64,000 bases of DNA from Mycolicibacter sp. MU0083 (GCF_963378075.1 NZ_OY726394.1:124001-188000); one strand, 5' to 3'; shown: positions 16,393 through 25,425, counted from the first letter of the stretch. Made by a program: numbers and translations. The notes: generated by a model from the sequence alone, not told the origin.

Positions 16393-17910
16393 ATGCAGAT
16401 TCGCGAACACGTCGACGCCGACAACCCGGCCATCATCCTCCACCCGTCGGGCACCACCATCTCCTTCGCCGACCTCGAGGTCCGGGCGAACCGGCTGGCG
16501 CACCATTTCCGCGCCGCGGGCCTGGTGGAGGGCGATGCCGTCGCGATCCTGATGGAGAACAACGAGCACATCCATGCGGTGATGTGGGCGGCGCGCCGCA
16601 GCGGCCTGTACTACGTGCCGATCAACACCCATCTGACCGCCGCAGAGGCCGCCTACATCGTCGAGAACAGCAACGCCAAGGCGATCGTCGGTTCCGCCGC
16701 GCTGCGCCAGACGTGTGCCGAGCTCGCCGACCACCTGCCCGCCGACCCGGCGCGCCTGCTGCTGATCGCCGACGGCGACCTGGCGGGCTGGGCGCGGTAC
16801 CCCGAATGCGTCGCCGACCAGCCGGACACGCCCATCGACGACGAGATCGAGGGAGACCTGCTGCAGTACTCCTCGGGCACCACCGGACGGCCCAAGGGCA
16901 TCAAGCGCCCACTGCCGCATCTGCCCCCGACGGAGGTTCCCGGGCTGATGGCGATGCTGGTGCAGGTGTGGATGGGACCCGGCTCGGTCTACCTGAGCCC
17001 CGCCCCGCTGTACCACACCGCACCCTCGGTGTGGACCATGCAGGTCCAGGCCGCCGGACTGACCACGGTCGTCATGGAGAAGTTCGACGCCGAGTCGGCG
17101 CTGGACGCCATCGCCCGGTATGGGGTCACCCACGGCCAGTTCGTGCCGGCGCACTTCACCCGCATGCTGAAACTGCCCGAGGCGGTGCGCAGCTCCTACG
17201 ACATGTCCAGTCTCAAGCGGGTCATGCACGCGGCCGCCCCGTGCCCGGTCGAGATCAAGCAGCAGATGATCGAATGGTGGGGGCCGATCGTCGACGAGTA
17301 CTACGCCTCATCGGAGGCGCACGGCTCCACCCTGATCAGCGCCGACGAGTGGCTGAAGCACCCCGGCTCGGTGGGCAAGGCGATGTTCGGTGCGGTCCAC
17401 ATCCTCGACGAGGACGGCAACGAACTGCCCGCCGGGCAGCCCGGTGAGATCTACTTCGAGGGCGGCAACGCCTTCGAGTACCTCAACGACCCCGACAAGA
17501 CCGCGAAATCGCGTCACCCGCAGGGGTGGACGACGGTCGGCGACGTCGGGTACCTCGACGAGGAGGGCTACCTCTACCTCACCGACCGGCGCCACCACAT
17601 GATCATCTCCGGTGGGGTCAACATCTACCCGCAGGAAGCCGAGAACCTACTGATCACGCACCCGAAGGTGCTCGACGCCGCGGTGTTCGGGATTCCCGAC
17701 GACGAGATGGGGCAGAGCGTCAAGGCTGCGGTGCAGACCGTAGACCCCGCGGACGCCACGCCCGAATTCGCCGCGGAACTCCTTGCCTGGGTGCGGGATC
17801 GCTTGGCGCACTACAAGTGCCCGCGGTCGATCTCGTTCGAGGAACAGCTACCGCGTACCGACACCGGCAAGCTCTACAAGAACGAACTGGTGGCCAAGTA
17901 CTCGGCCTGA
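16393..17910 (+). CDS. fadD4: Fatty-acyl-CoA synthetase FadD4
   Basis: A 505-residue ANL-superfamily enzyme that activates a fatty or related acid with ATP and CoA. Motifs in order: the AMP-binding P-loop LLQYSSGTTGRPKGIK (about residue 155), the acyl-pocket loop SPAPLYHTAPS, the A5 motif DEYYASSEAHG, the hinge YLTDRRHHMIISGGVNIYP and the catalytic-lysine motif RTDTGKLYKNEL. Close to Rv0214 by recollection (for example GDLLQYSSGTTGRPKGIKR). It lies downstream of pckA without the Rv0212c-Rv0213c genes that sit between them in M. tuberculosis. Its 3' end meets a bidirectional hairpin shared with the PGRS gene. Confidence 0.85.
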   Translation: MQIREHVDADNPAIILHPSGTTISFADLEVRANRLAHHFRAAGLVEGDAVAILMENNEHIHAVMWAARRSGLYYVPINTHLTAAEAAYIVENSNAKAIVGSAALRQTCAELADHLPADPARLLLIADGDLAGWARYPECVADQPDTPIDDEIEGDLLQYSSGTTGRPKGIKRPLPHLPPTEVPGLMAMLVQVWMGPGSVYLSPAPLYHTAPSVWTMQVQAAGLTTVVMEKFDAESALDAIARYGVTHGQFVPAHFTRMLKLPEAVRSSYDMSSLKRVMHAAAPCPVEIKQQMIEWWGPIVDEYYASSEAHGSTLISADEWLKHPGSVGKAMFGAVHILDEDGNELPAGQPGEIYFEGGNAFEYLNDPDKTAKSRHPQGWTTVGDVGYLDEEGYLYLTDRRHHMIISGGVNIYPQEAENLLITHPKVLDAAVFGIPDDEMGQSVKAAVQTVDPADATPEFAAELLAWVRDRLAHYKCPRSISFEEQLPRTDTGKLYKNELVAKYSA

Positions 17911-17920
17911 CCCCAACCGG

Positions 17921-17950
17921 GCCGGGCAGCGTCAGTTGACGTTGCCCGGC
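17921..17950. terminator. Long bidirectional hairpin between fadD4 and a PGRS gene
   Basis: GCCGGGCA and TGCCCGGC form an outer 8-bp stem, and CGTCA-GT-TGACG an inner one, with only one mispair (G-T) between them. The structure covers 30 bases and contains the stop codon of the minus-strand gene (17932-17934). It could end transcription from both sides. Confidence 0.6.
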
Positions 17951-19239
17951 TTACCGGGTGCGCCCGCGGCGCCGTTCTCGCCGTGGACCGTGCCCTGACC
18001 GGCCGTCCCGCCGGGTCCGCCCGCGCCGGGCGACGCCCCGTCGCCACCGCGGCCGCCGGCGGCACCGTCGCCGCCGTTGCCGCCGAATCCGATTCCGTGG
18101 CCGCCACCACCGCCGTGGCCGCCGACCCCGCCTACGCCGTCGTCGCCGATCGCATGCCCACCGTTGCCGGCCTCGCCGCCGTCGCCGCCGTCGGCGCCCA
18201 GGGTGCCGATGATCGGGGAGACGTGCTCGCCGCCGGCGCCGCCGTCACCGCCGTGGCCGCCGCGAGCCCCGGTGCCGGTCGCATCGCCGCCGTTGCCGCC
18301 GTTGCCGCCGTCGCCGGCACCGGCCGGGTCGCCGCTGCCGCCGACCCCGCCGCCGTTACCGCCGTTGCCACCGTCCCCGCCGACGCTGCGGTCACCGGTC
18401 GCCGCGCCGCCGGTGCCGCCGTTGCCGCCCGCGCCGCCGCCGCCGGCCAGCTGGCCGCCGTTGCCGCCCTTGCCGCCGTTGCCGCCGTTGCCACCGGTGC
18501 TGCGTTCACCGGTCGCCGCCGCACCGTTGCCGCCGTCGCCGCCGGCACCGCCGCTGCCGTTCAGCATGTTGCTGGCGCCGCCGTTGCCGCCGTTGCCGCC
18601 GGCCCCGCCGTCCGCGGTGCCGTCGCCACCGCGACCGCCGTCGCCGCCGTTGCCCCACATGTCGCCGCCGTTGCCGCCGTTGCCGCCGTCGGCACCCAGG
18701 CCGCCGGCACCCCCGTCGCCACCGTTGCCGAACAAGCCGGCGTTGCCGCCGTCGCCGCCGGCGGTGCCCTCTTCATCGGATGACCAGCCGTTGCCGCCGT
18801 CGCCGAACCAGAGACCGCCGGCCTGGCCATCGGGGTTGAGTTCGGTGCCGTCGGCGCCGTTGCAGATCACACCGCAGGCACCGTCGGCCATCGAGGCGAA
18901 CAGCGGGTTGATCAGGTCCCCGACCTGCTGGCCGAAGTCACTGGTGATCCAGTCCTGCATGGTGTCGTGCAGCCACTCGTAGATGTCGAAACCGCCCCCC
19001 GCGGCGCTGAGCGGCTCGGCGCCGCTCCAGCCTGCGGAATCGAACCATTCCGCATCTGCCTGCGCGGTGCCGTCGACGTCGGCGGTGATGAACAACGGGC
19101 TGAACAGGTCGGTGAGCCAGTCGAATCCATCGGCCTGTGCGGTCGGTGTGGACGACACCGGGGTCACGCCGAATGCCAGCAATCCGGCCAGTGCCGGGGC
19201 CGCCCATCGCTGCGCGACCTTGGTGCGGTGAAGCGGCAT
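17932..19239 (-). CDS. Secreted PGRS-repeat protein without PE domain (PGRS1)
   Basis: A 435-residue protein. The start is set at ATG 19239 because it gives a normal Sec signal peptide: MPLHRTKVAQRW, a hydrophobic core, then cleavage after PTAQA (residue 36). Residues 37-158 form a non-repetitive acidic/aromatic domain with the block [18 protein letters not shown], which carries Cys122 and Cys126. From about residue 160 to the end the protein is glycine-rich GGxGGx repeat of the PE_PGRS type, ending in GAAGAPGKPGNVN. The PE domain that normally targets PE_PGRS proteins to type VII secretion is absent and replaced by a signal peptide. A close paralogue (PGRS2) is divergently transcribed. Cell-surface exposure is inferred; function unknown. 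Confidence 0.75.
   Translation of the reverse strand: MPLHRTKVAQRWAAPALAGLLAFGVTPVSSTPTAQADGFDWLTDLFSPLFITADVDGTAQADAEWFDSAGWSGAEPLSAAGGGFDIYEWLHDTMQDWITSDFGQQVGDLINPLFASMADGACGVICNGADGTELNPDGQAGGLWFGDGGNGWSSDEEGTAGGDGGNAGLFGNGGDGGAGGLGADGGNGGNGGDMWGNGGDGGRGGDGTADGGAGGNGGNGGASNMLNGSGGAGGDGGNGAAATGERSTGGNGGNGGKGGNGGQLAGGGGAGGNGGTGGAATGDRSVGGDGGNGGNGGGVGGSGDPAGAGDGGNGGNGGDATGTGARGGHGGDGGAGGEHVSPIIGTLGADGGDGGEAGNGGHAIGDDGVGGVGGHGGGGGHGIGFGGNGGDGAAGGRGGDGASPGAGGPGGTAGQGTVHGENGAAGAPGKPGNVN
17935..18762 (-). repeat. PGRS glycine-rich repeat tract of PGRS1
   Basis: A run of GGC/GCC-rich codons encoding GGxGGx units ([24 protein letters not shown]). Such tracts recombine and slip easily, so length may vary between isolates and assemblies. 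Confidence 0.85.
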
Positions 19240-19992
19240 GAGGACCACCCTTCCGGTGTCAGATGTCAAGGCCCTGAGGGCCGGTGATGAGCAAGGCAAG
19301 CCTAAGTGGTAGCAAACCACATTTCCACTAACAGACTCGCGGCCGCTTTATCTGCGGCTAATAGGACCTTCGCGATGTTATGCAGCTCATTCTGTCCACT
19401 GATATGGCTGTCTGTGCGGCAATCAATACCGCAGTGCCCCGCGGCGCGGGATGTGCAGTTCTCGCCGGGGCCCGAGACGGCCTCATCGGGGGGACGGGAT
19501 GTCTCAGCATCGAGGCGGGATCCCGCCGGCGGGTCCGCCGGTCGCGGATGCCGAACGACGTACGCGGGCGGTGGCGCCGGAGCCTGGGGTCGGTCGGGCG
19601 TCGCCCGGCCGTGATGTATCGCCGATAGAAACGCCGATTCCCGCATTTCCGGGGTTTGCCTCTCAGGTATCTCTTCGCCGATATCCCGTGTTCGCGGCGG
19701 TACCGCGCCGGTCGCGGCGTTTGCCCTGTGTCACGGGACGGCTGCGCACCCGCGCGTTGGGGGCGGCGGAAGTCAACTCGACTCCGGCACAGAAGATTTC
19801 GGACATCGCCAGAGCTGAATTGCGAAGTTAACGTCCAAACAAGTGACGCTTCAACCGGATGCCCGCACATTTTGGCGAATCGGGTGGACAACAGCGGGTT
19901 TCGTTACTACGGTTGGCCACCGAGCGTTGACTCACACAGCTTTTTCTAAGCGCACGCAAGGTATTGGCAAGGTTAAGAAGGAGTGTCCAGGA
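19240..19992. promoter_or_regulatory. 753-bp divergent intergenic region between the two PGRS genes
   Basis: Longest gene-free stretch of the window. It must hold both promoters. The PGRS2 ribosome site AAGGAG is at 19977-19982. A 19-base site at 19287-19305 matches an IdeR/DtxR box at 12 of 19 positions, with a good right half (GCAAGCCTAA), and lies 47 bases before PGRS1. That score is weak. Short open frames occur here on both strands but none has a start site, ribosome site or recognisable protein. Confidence 0.4.
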
Positions 19993-22365
19993 GTGGCATT
20001 GAACCGGCGCAGTAACCGCAACAACCAAGCAGGATCCGCCCGCTCGCGGCGGCGTGATCGGGCGATCGGGGCTGCTGCCTCGGTCGGCGCATTCTTGGCA
20101 TTCGGCATGGCGCCGCTGGCGGCCGCTCCGGCCGCGCAGGCCGACTTCGACGACTTCTGGGACTTCTTCGGCATCGACAACACCAGCTCGGGCTTCGACC
20201 TGTTCGACAGCGCCGCGTGGGGTGAACCCGGTGCGGCCGACGGCAGCCTGTTCGGTGCCGACTTCGCCAACAACTGGCAGGAGACGTTCTACCTGCCGTT
20301 CCACGACATGATGCAGGACTGGATCAACAGTGACTTCGGCTCCGAGGTCAACGGATTCATCAACATGCTGTTCGCCCCGTTGACCGAGGGCGCCTGTGGC
20401 CTGATCTGCAACGGCGCCGACGGCACCGAGCTCAACCCCGACGGCCAGACCGGTGGTCTGTGGTTCGGCGACGGCGGCAACGGCTGGAACTCGACCGAAG
20501 AAGGCGTGGCCGGCGGCAACGGCGGCCTGGCCGGCGGTTGGGGCAACGGTGGTGACGGTGGCTCCGGCGGCCTGGGTGCCGACGGCGGCAACGGCGGCCA
20601 CGGCGGCGAGATGTGGGGCAACGGCGGCGACGGCGGCGCGGGCGGCGCCGGTACCGCGGAACTGGACGGCGGTAACGGCGGTAACGGCGGTTCGTCGGGC
20701 CAGGCGCAGGACTTCTTCGGCATGGGTGCCTGGGGCAACGGCGGTAACGGCGGTCGCGGTGGCGACGGCTGGAACGGCACCGATGGCATCAACGCCGGAA
20801 TCCTCGGCGGCAACGGCGGCAACGGTGTCGCCGGCGGTAACGCCGGAAACGGCGGCAATGGTGGCGACGGTTCGTCGTTCGTCGGCATCGGTGGCGCCGC
20901 AGGTGCCGGTGGCACCGGCGGCTCGGGCGGTAACGGCGGCAACGGCGCCGCGGGTGAGGCGGGAAGCTGGGCCGACAACGGCACCGGCGTCGGCCTCGCC
21001 GGCGGTAACGGCGGCAACGGCGCCGAAGGTGGCAAGGGCGGCAAGGCCGGCCTGGCCGGTGAAGGCGGCTCGGCCAACGGCGCGGCCGCTGCCGACGGCG
21101 ACGGCGGCGTAGGCGGCAACGGCGGCCTCGGCGGCAACGGCGGTAACGGTGCCGACGGTGAAGGCGTGGTCGGAGACGGCCTGAACGGCAACGCCGGTGG
21201 CGACGGTGGCACCGGCGGTAACGGTGGCGCGGCTGCGGCCGGCGGTGAAGCCGGTGGGGCCAACGCCAGCGCAGGTGCGGCCGGCGTCGACGGTAACGGC
21301 GGTAACGGCGGTAACGGCGGTAACGCCTCGTCCGGTACCGACGGCACCGACGGTGTCAACGGTTCGACGGCGACCGGCGGTGGCGTCCTGGACCCGCAGG
21401 TCCCGGCGACCAGCGGTGGTAACGGTGCCAGCGGTGGTAACGGTGGTGCCGGTGGTGTCGGCGGCGGCGAGGCCGGTAACGGTGGTAACGGTGGTGCCGG
21501 TGGTGCCGGTTCCGATGGCGGTCGGGGCGGCCACGGCAGCGTCGGCGTCCACGAGGACACCGACTCGGTGCACGGCCTGTACAACGCCCCCGGTAACGGT
21601 GGTGCCGGTGGCGACGGTGGTGCCGGCGGTGCGGCAGGTGCCGGTGCGGCCAACGGCAACGACGGTGTGATCGGTGACGGCGGTAACGGCGGTAACGGCG
21701 GCGTCGGTGGCAACATCGCCGACGTGCGGGACTTCGCTTCGGTCGAAGGCCCGGTCGGCTCCGGTGTGCCCGGCCCGCAGGGCTCGGCCGGCACCGGTGG
21801 CGCGGGTGGTGCCGGCGGTGACGGTGCCACCGGCGGTAACGGCGGTAGCGGTGGCGACGGTGGTAGCGACCTGTACGCGGGTGGCACCCACGGTGGCGAC
21901 GGCGGCCAGGGTGGCGCCGGTGGTGAGGGTCTGGCGAACGCCGACGGCTCCGGTGGTGTCGGTGGTGACGGCGGAGCCGGCGGTAACGGTGGCGACGGCA
22001 GCAACATCCGCTGGGGTGACCCGGACTGGAACACCACCTCCGGTGACTCCTCATCCGGCCCGATCGACGGCGTCCACGGTGGTGCCGGCGGTGCAGGTGG
22101 CGCCGGTGGCGACGGTGCCAACAACGGTGGTAACGGCGGCAACGGCGGTAACGGCGGTAACGTCCTCACCCCGGCGTTCGGCGACGAGGACAGCATCGGT
22201 GGTGTCGGCCAGAACGGCGGCGCGGGTGACACCCCGGGTGCTGACAGCGCGGGCGGTGTCGAAGGTGCCGGTGGCGCCGGAGGCCTCGGCCCCGACGCGG
22301 CCGCCGACGGTGCTGCGGGACAGAACGGACAGCCGGGCGTCGTGCAGCCGCCCGTCGCGCCGTAG
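19993..22365 (+). CDS. Secreted PGRS-repeat protein without PE domain (PGRS2)
   Basis: A 790-residue protein. GTG 19993 is chosen as start because AAGGAG lies 10 bases before it and it gives a signal peptide: arginine-rich n-region (residues 4-24), hydrophobic core at 25-45, cleavage after AAQA (residue 50). An upstream ATG at 19843 would bury the signal. Residues 51-170 match the PGRS1 domain, including [13 protein letters not shown] and [18 protein letters not shown] (Cys135, Cys139). From about residue 171 on, the protein is [12 protein letters not shown] PGRS repeat interrupted by non-repeat loops that could be exposed epitopes. No PE domain. A terminator follows. Function unknown; a secreted or wall-associated surface protein is likely. 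Confidence 0.75.
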   Translation: MALNRRSNRNNQAGSARSRRRDRAIGAAASVGAFLAFGMAPLAAAPAAQADFDDFWDFFGIDNTSSGFDLFDSAAWGEPGAADGSLFGADFANNWQETFYLPFHDMMQDWINSDFGSEVNGFINMLFAPLTEGACGLICNGADGTELNPDGQTGGLWFGDGGNGWNSTEEGVAGGNGGLAGGWGNGGDGGSGGLGADGGNGGHGGEMWGNGGDGGAGGAGTAELDGGNGGNGGSSGQAQDFFGMGAWGNGGNGGRGGDGWNGTDGINAGILGGNGGNGVAGGNAGNGGNGGDGSSFVGIGGAAGAGGTGGSGGNGGNGAAGEAGSWADNGTGVGLAGGNGGNGAEGGKGGKAGLAGEGGSANGAAAADGDGGVGGNGGLGGNGGNGADGEGVVGDGLNGNAGGDGGTGGNGGAAAAGGEAGGANASAGAAGVDGNGGNGGNGGNASSGTDGTDGVNGSTATGGGVLDPQVPATSGGNGASGGNGGAGGVGGGEAGNGGNGGAGGAGSDGGRGGHGSVGVHEDTDSVHGLYNAPGNGGAGGDGGAGGAAGAGAANGNDGVIGDGGNGGNGGVGGNIADVRDFASVEGPVGSGVPGPQGSAGTGGAGGAGGDGATGGNGGSGGDGGSDLYAGGTHGGDGGQGGAGGEGLANADGSGGVGGDGGAGGNGGDGSNIRWGDPDWNTTSGDSSSGPIDGVHGGAGGAGGAGGDGANNGGNGGNGGNGGNVLTPAFGDEDSIGGVGQNGGAGDTPGADSAGGVEGAGGAGGLGPDAAADGAAGQNGQPGVVQPPVAP
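20503..22340 (+). repeat. PGRS glycine-rich repeat tract of PGRS2
   Basis: About 610 codons of GGxGGx-type repeat. Codon use shifts along the tract: GGC-rich at first, then GGT-rich (repeated GGTAACGGTGGT-like units) after about 21400. This suggests local duplication of repeat blocks. Confidence 0.85.
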
Positions 22366-22386
22366 CATCTCGGATTACGCACAAGG

Positions 22387-22414
22387 AACACCCCGCACAA
22401 TCGTGCGGGGTGTT
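22387..22414 (+). terminator. Intrinsic terminator after PGRS2
   Basis: AACACCCCGCAC and GTGCGGGGTGTT form a perfect 12-bp stem with the 4-base loop AATC, followed by TCTTTAT. This is one of the strongest terminators in the window and would also serve the convergent fadE3. Confidence 0.85.
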
Positions 22415-22445
22415 TCTTTATCTCTGGCGGCGGATCCGCGACCGG

Positions 22446-23591
22446 TCAGATTCCCCCGCGGGCAACCAGTTGTGCGGCGATCACATTGCGCTGGATCTCG
22501 TTGGTGCCCTCGCCGACGATCATCAGCGGCGCATCCCGGAAGTAGCGTTCCACGTCGTACTCGGTGGAATAGCCGTACCCGCCGTGGATGCGGACCGCGT
22601 TCAACGCGATCTCCATCGCGGCCTCGGAGGCGAACAGCTTCGCCATGCCCGCTTCCATATCGCAGCGCTCCCCGCTGTCGTAGCGCTCGGCGGCGTACCG
22701 GGTGAGCTGACGGGCGGCGGTCAGCTTGGTGGCCATCTCGGCCAGGTAGTTACCGATGCTCTGGTGCTTCCAGATCGGCTGTCCGAAACTCTCCCGCGTC
22801 CTCGCGTAGGCCAGCGCGTCGTCCAGTGCGGCCGTCGCCACCCCCAGCGCACGCGCCGCCACCTGAATGCGGCCGGTCTCCAAGCCCTTCATCATCTGGG
22901 CGAAGCCCTGCCCGGGCACCCCGCCGAGTACGGCGGCCGCGGGCACCCGGCAGCCGTCGAAACTCAGTTCGCAGCTCTCCACGCCCTTGTAGCCCAGCTT
23001 GGGCAGGTCACGTGAGATGGTCAGTCCCGCAGAGGGATTCTCCACAAGCACCACCGAGATACCCCTGTGACGGGGGCTCGCCGCCGGATCGGTTTTGACC
23101 AACAGCGCGATCAATCCCGAATAGCGCGCATTGGAGATCCAGGTTTTCGAGCCGTTGATCACCAGCTCATCGCCGTGCACCAGCGCCGTCGTCGTCATGT
23201 TCTGCAGATCGCTGCCGCCACCGGGTTCGGTCAACGCCATGGTCGCCCGCAGTGCGCCGGTCGCCATCGCAGGCAGATAGCGCTGCTTCTGTTCGTCGGT
23301 CCCGAACAGGCTCAGCAGCTTCGCCACCACGGTATGCCCGCCCATCGCGCCGGCCAGGCTCATCCAACCGCGGGCCAGTTCCTGAGTGACGAGCACGTAG
23401 CACGGCATCGACACCGGGGTGCCGCCGAATTCCTCGGGCACGGCCAGCCCGTAGATGCCCAGGTGCTTCATCTGGTCGATCCAGGCTTCCGGGTAGGTGT
23501 TGGCGTGCTCGACGTCGCGGACGGTCGGTTTCACATCCCGATCGATGAACTGGCGGACGGTCTCGACCAACATCGACTCTTCGTCATTCAC
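22446..23591 (-). CDS. fadE3: Acyl-CoA dehydrogenase FadE3
   Basis: A 381-residue FAD-dependent acyl-CoA dehydrogenase (first step of beta-oxidation). The start is GTG 23591, six bases after a TACGGT box. Motifs: the FAD/substrate-binding signature MALTEPGGGSDLQNMTT, WISNARYSGLIALLVKTD, the RxxFGxxI region TRESFGQPIWKHQSI and the C-terminal RIHGGYGYSTEYDVERYFRD and GEGTNEIQRNVIA, containing the pattern of the active-site region. Gene order with the divergent hotdog gene equals Rv0215c-Rv0216, which supports the name. The two PGRS genes separate it from fadD4. Confidence 0.85.
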   Translation of the reverse strand: MNDEESMLVETVRQFIDRDVKPTVRDVEHANTYPEAWIDQMKHLGIYGLAVPEEFGGTPVSMPCYVLVTQELARGWMSLAGAMGGHTVVAKLLSLFGTDEQKQRYLPAMATGALRATMALTEPGGGSDLQNMTTTALVHGDELVINGSKTWISNARYSGLIALLVKTDPAASPRHRGISVVLVENPSAGLTISRDLPKLGYKGVESCELSFDGCRVPAAAVLGGVPGQGFAQMMKGLETGRIQVAARALGVATAALDDALAYARTRESFGQPIWKHQSIGNYLAEMATKLTAARQLTRYAAERYDSGERCDMEAGMAKLFASEAAMEIALNAVRIHGGYGYSTEYDVERYFRDAPLMIVGEGTNEIQRNVIAAQLVARGGI

Positions 23592-23597
23592 CGATCC

Positions 23598-23603
23598 ACC
23601 GTA
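23598..23603 (-). promoter_or_regulatory. Leaderless-type -10 box (TACGGT) for fadE3
   Basis: On the minus strand TACGGT fits TANNNT and ends 6 bases before GTG 23591. The divergent hotdog gene starts only 27 bp from fadE3, so the two promoters overlap. Confidence 0.45.
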
Positions 23604-23618
23604 TGCCAGGATTCTCAG

Positions 23619-24587
23619 ATGAGCGGTGGGCCCTACTTCGATGAACTCAGTGTCGGCCAGGTCTTCGACGCCGCCCCGGCGATGACCCTGAGCGCGGGTG
23701 CGGCGGCACTGCACCAGGCCGTCGTCGGCGACCGCATGCGGCTGCCACTGGACGCCGAACTGTCCGGGGCGGTCACCGGAGCGAGCGCACCGCTGGCCCA
23801 TCCCGGCCTGGTCTGCGACGTCGCGATCGGCCAGTCGACGGTGGTGACTCAGCGCGTCAAAGCCAACCTGTTCTATCGCGGATTGGCGTTCCATCGCTAT
23901 CCGGTGATCGGGGACACCATCCTCACCCGCACCGAAGTCGTTGGACTCAAGCAGAATTCGGTCAAGCCCGGTCGGCCGTCCACCGGCCTGGCCGCGCTGC
24001 GGATGACCACCGTCGACCAGGCGGATCGGCTGGTGCTCGACTTCTACCGCTGCGCGATGCTGCCGCTGTCGCCCGACGCGGCCGAGACCGGCCACGCCGA
24101 CGACCTCTCGGAGATCGGCGCCGGGCACACCGCGCCCCCGGACGTCACCGCGGACTGGGATGCGGATGCGTTTCGGCGACGAGTGCCCGGACCGCACTTC
24201 GATCCCGGGCTGGCCGGCGCCGTGCTGACCAGCACCGGCGACGTCGTCTCGTCGGCGCCCGAACTGGCCCGGTTGACCCTCAATATCGCTGCCACCCATC
24301 ATGATTCCCGGGTCGCCGGCCGGCGACTGGTCTACGGCGGGCACACCATCGGCCTGGCGCTGGCGCAGGCGTGCCGGCTACTGCCGAACCTGGTCACCGT
24401 GCTGGGCTGGCAGTCCTGCGATCACACCGCGCCCGTCCACGAAGGCGACACCCTCTACAGCGAACTGCGGGTGGAATCCGCCCGTGACAACGTGCTCGAG
24501 CTGCGATCGCTGGTCTATGCCGCCGGCGATGCGGGCGCAGCGGACCGTCAGGTGCTGGATTGGCGCTTCAGCGCGCTGCAGTTCTGA
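23619..24587 (+). CDS. Double hotdog (R-specific hydratase-like) protein, Rv0216-like
   Basis: A 322-residue protein made of two hotdog halves. The N-terminal half covers residues 1-150, with FYRGLAFHRYPVIGDTILTRTEVVGL, and the C-terminal half the rest, with the hotdog helix signature VAGRRLVYGGHTIGLALAQ and HTAPVHEGDTLYSELRV. Members act on acyl-CoA thioesters, as enoyl-CoA hydratases or dehydratases; the exact reaction of Rv0216 is not settled. Divergent to fadE3 with a 27-bp gap, so coordinated expression in fatty-acid oxidation is likely. Confidence 0.8.
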   Translation: MSGGPYFDELSVGQVFDAAPAMTLSAGAAALHQAVVGDRMRLPLDAELSGAVTGASAPLAHPGLVCDVAIGQSTVVTQRVKANLFYRGLAFHRYPVIGDTILTRTEVVGLKQNSVKPGRPSTGLAALRMTTVDQADRLVLDFYRCAMLPLSPDAAETGHADDLSEIGAGHTAPPDVTADWDADAFRRRVPGPHFDPGLAGAVLTSTGDVVSSAPELARLTLNIAATHHDSRVAGRRLVYGGHTIGLALAQACRLLPNLVTVLGWQSCDHTAPVHEGDTLYSELRVESARDNVLELRSLVYAAGDAGAADRQVLDWRFSALQF

Positions 24588-24611
24588 CCGCCGCGGCCGC
24601 CGATAGGGCAT

Positions 24612-24630
24612 ACTCGTCACAGTGACGAGT
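24612..24630. promoter_or_regulatory. 19-bp perfect palindrome over the TetR start codon
   Basis: ACTCGTCAC-A-GTGACGAGT has perfect 9-bp arms and a 1-base centre. It covers the GTG start codon (24622) of the TetR gene, the position expected for an autorepressed operator. A related site lies at 26331-26357. Confidence 0.6.
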
Positions 24631-25425
24631 GAGCGTTCCGGGGTCTGCGAGTGGTGCGGAGAGCGGTTCATCGCGCGCAACGCCCGCGGGCCGGTCGGCC
24701 GTTACTGCCGGCCGTCGCATCGGCAACGGTCCTTCGAGGCGCGCAAGGAATCGCGGCGCCCGGCGGCCGGCGCGCCGTTCGACGTCCCGACCATCCACGC
24801 ACTCGACGTCACCGGTGTGGCCGCGCGGCAGGCACCGCCGGGCATCACCCCGCGACGTCCCTCCGGGCGGGAGGCGATCATCGGCGCACTCATCGCCGCG
24901 GCCACCGAAGAATTCGCCTCGGTCGGGTTCCGCGGAGCGTCGATCCGCTCGATCGCGCGCCGCGCCAACGTCAACCACGGCATGATCAGCCGCTACTTCG
25001 GGTCCAAAGGGCAACTGCTCCATGCGGTGTTGAGCGCCCTCGCCGAAGACAATGCGCGCCATCTGCGCACCAACGACGACTTCGACGCCTATGTCGCGCT
25101 GCCGTCGTTCCGGTTGGAGACCCAGATCGTGGGCCGGCTCATCCTCGAAGGCGTCGAACCGTCGCTGCTGCCGACGTCCCTGCCGGTCTACGAACAGCTC
25201 GGGCCGGCGATCGCCCGCCGATACGGTTTGTCCGCCGAGGAGGGACGCATCGCCGTCGCGGCCCGCAGCGCCCTGACCCTCGGCTGGGCGCTGTTCGGGG
25301 ACTGGATCAGTGCGGCATCGGGGCTCTCCCCCGACGGGCAGCAGCGGCTGCGCAGCAGTATCGGCGAGCACATCCGCGGGCTCGGAGCGCAACCCGCCGA
25401 CCGCCCGGGCATTGACGCCACGTGA
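24622..25425 (+). CDS. TetR-family regulator with N-terminal zinc-binding motif
   Basis: A 267-residue regulator. The first 40 residues carry Cys9, Cys12, Cys29 and His33 (CEWCGERF ... YCRPSHRQ), a likely structural zinc site not usual in TetR proteins. A linker (residues 40-82) leads to the TetR helix-turn-helix at about 83-130 (SIRSIARRANVNHGMISRYFGSKGQLL), then a ligand-binding helical domain. It starts an accessory gene cassette and its own start codon lies in a palindrome, so autoregulation and control of the downstream hydrolase/transketolase genes are likely. Ligand unknown. Not present between Rv0216 and Rv0217c in M. tuberculosis as recalled. Confidence 0.78.
   Translation: MTSERSGVCEWCGERFIARNARGPVGRYCRPSHRQRSFEARKESRRPAAGAPFDVPTIHALDVTGVAARQAPPGITPRRPSGREAIIGALIAAATEEFASVGFRGASIRSIARRANVNHGMISRYFGSKGQLLHAVLSALAEDNARHLRTNDDFDAYVALPSFRLETQIVGRLILEGVEPSLLPTSLPVYEQLGPAIARRYGLSAEEGRIAVAARSALTLGWALFGDWISAASGLSPDGQQRLRSSIGEHIRGLGAQPADRPGIDAT

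Noticed and set aside
17958..19287. Several long open frames on the plus strand across PGRS1
   Set aside because: The repeated GCC/GGC codons keep all frames open. Only the minus-strand frame gives a signal peptide, a conserved domain and a matching paralogue.
19240..19320. N-terminal extension of PGRS1 from an upstream in-frame start at 19320
   Set aside because: It adds 27 residues before a standard signal peptide; ATG 19239 is simpler.
19843..19992. N-terminal extension of PGRS2 from the upstream ATG
   Set aside because: It would place 50 residues before the signal peptide and ignore the good ribosome site before GTG 19993.
20503..22340. Tandem repeats that might be read as a CRISPR array or minisatellite locus
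   Set aside because: The repeats are in frame, of codon length and encode GGxGGx units; there are no spacers of fixed size and no cas genes.
20289..22400. Pro-rich 703-codon open frame antisense to PGRS2
   Set aside because: It is the complement of glycine codons (GGN read as NCC, proline) and has no other support.
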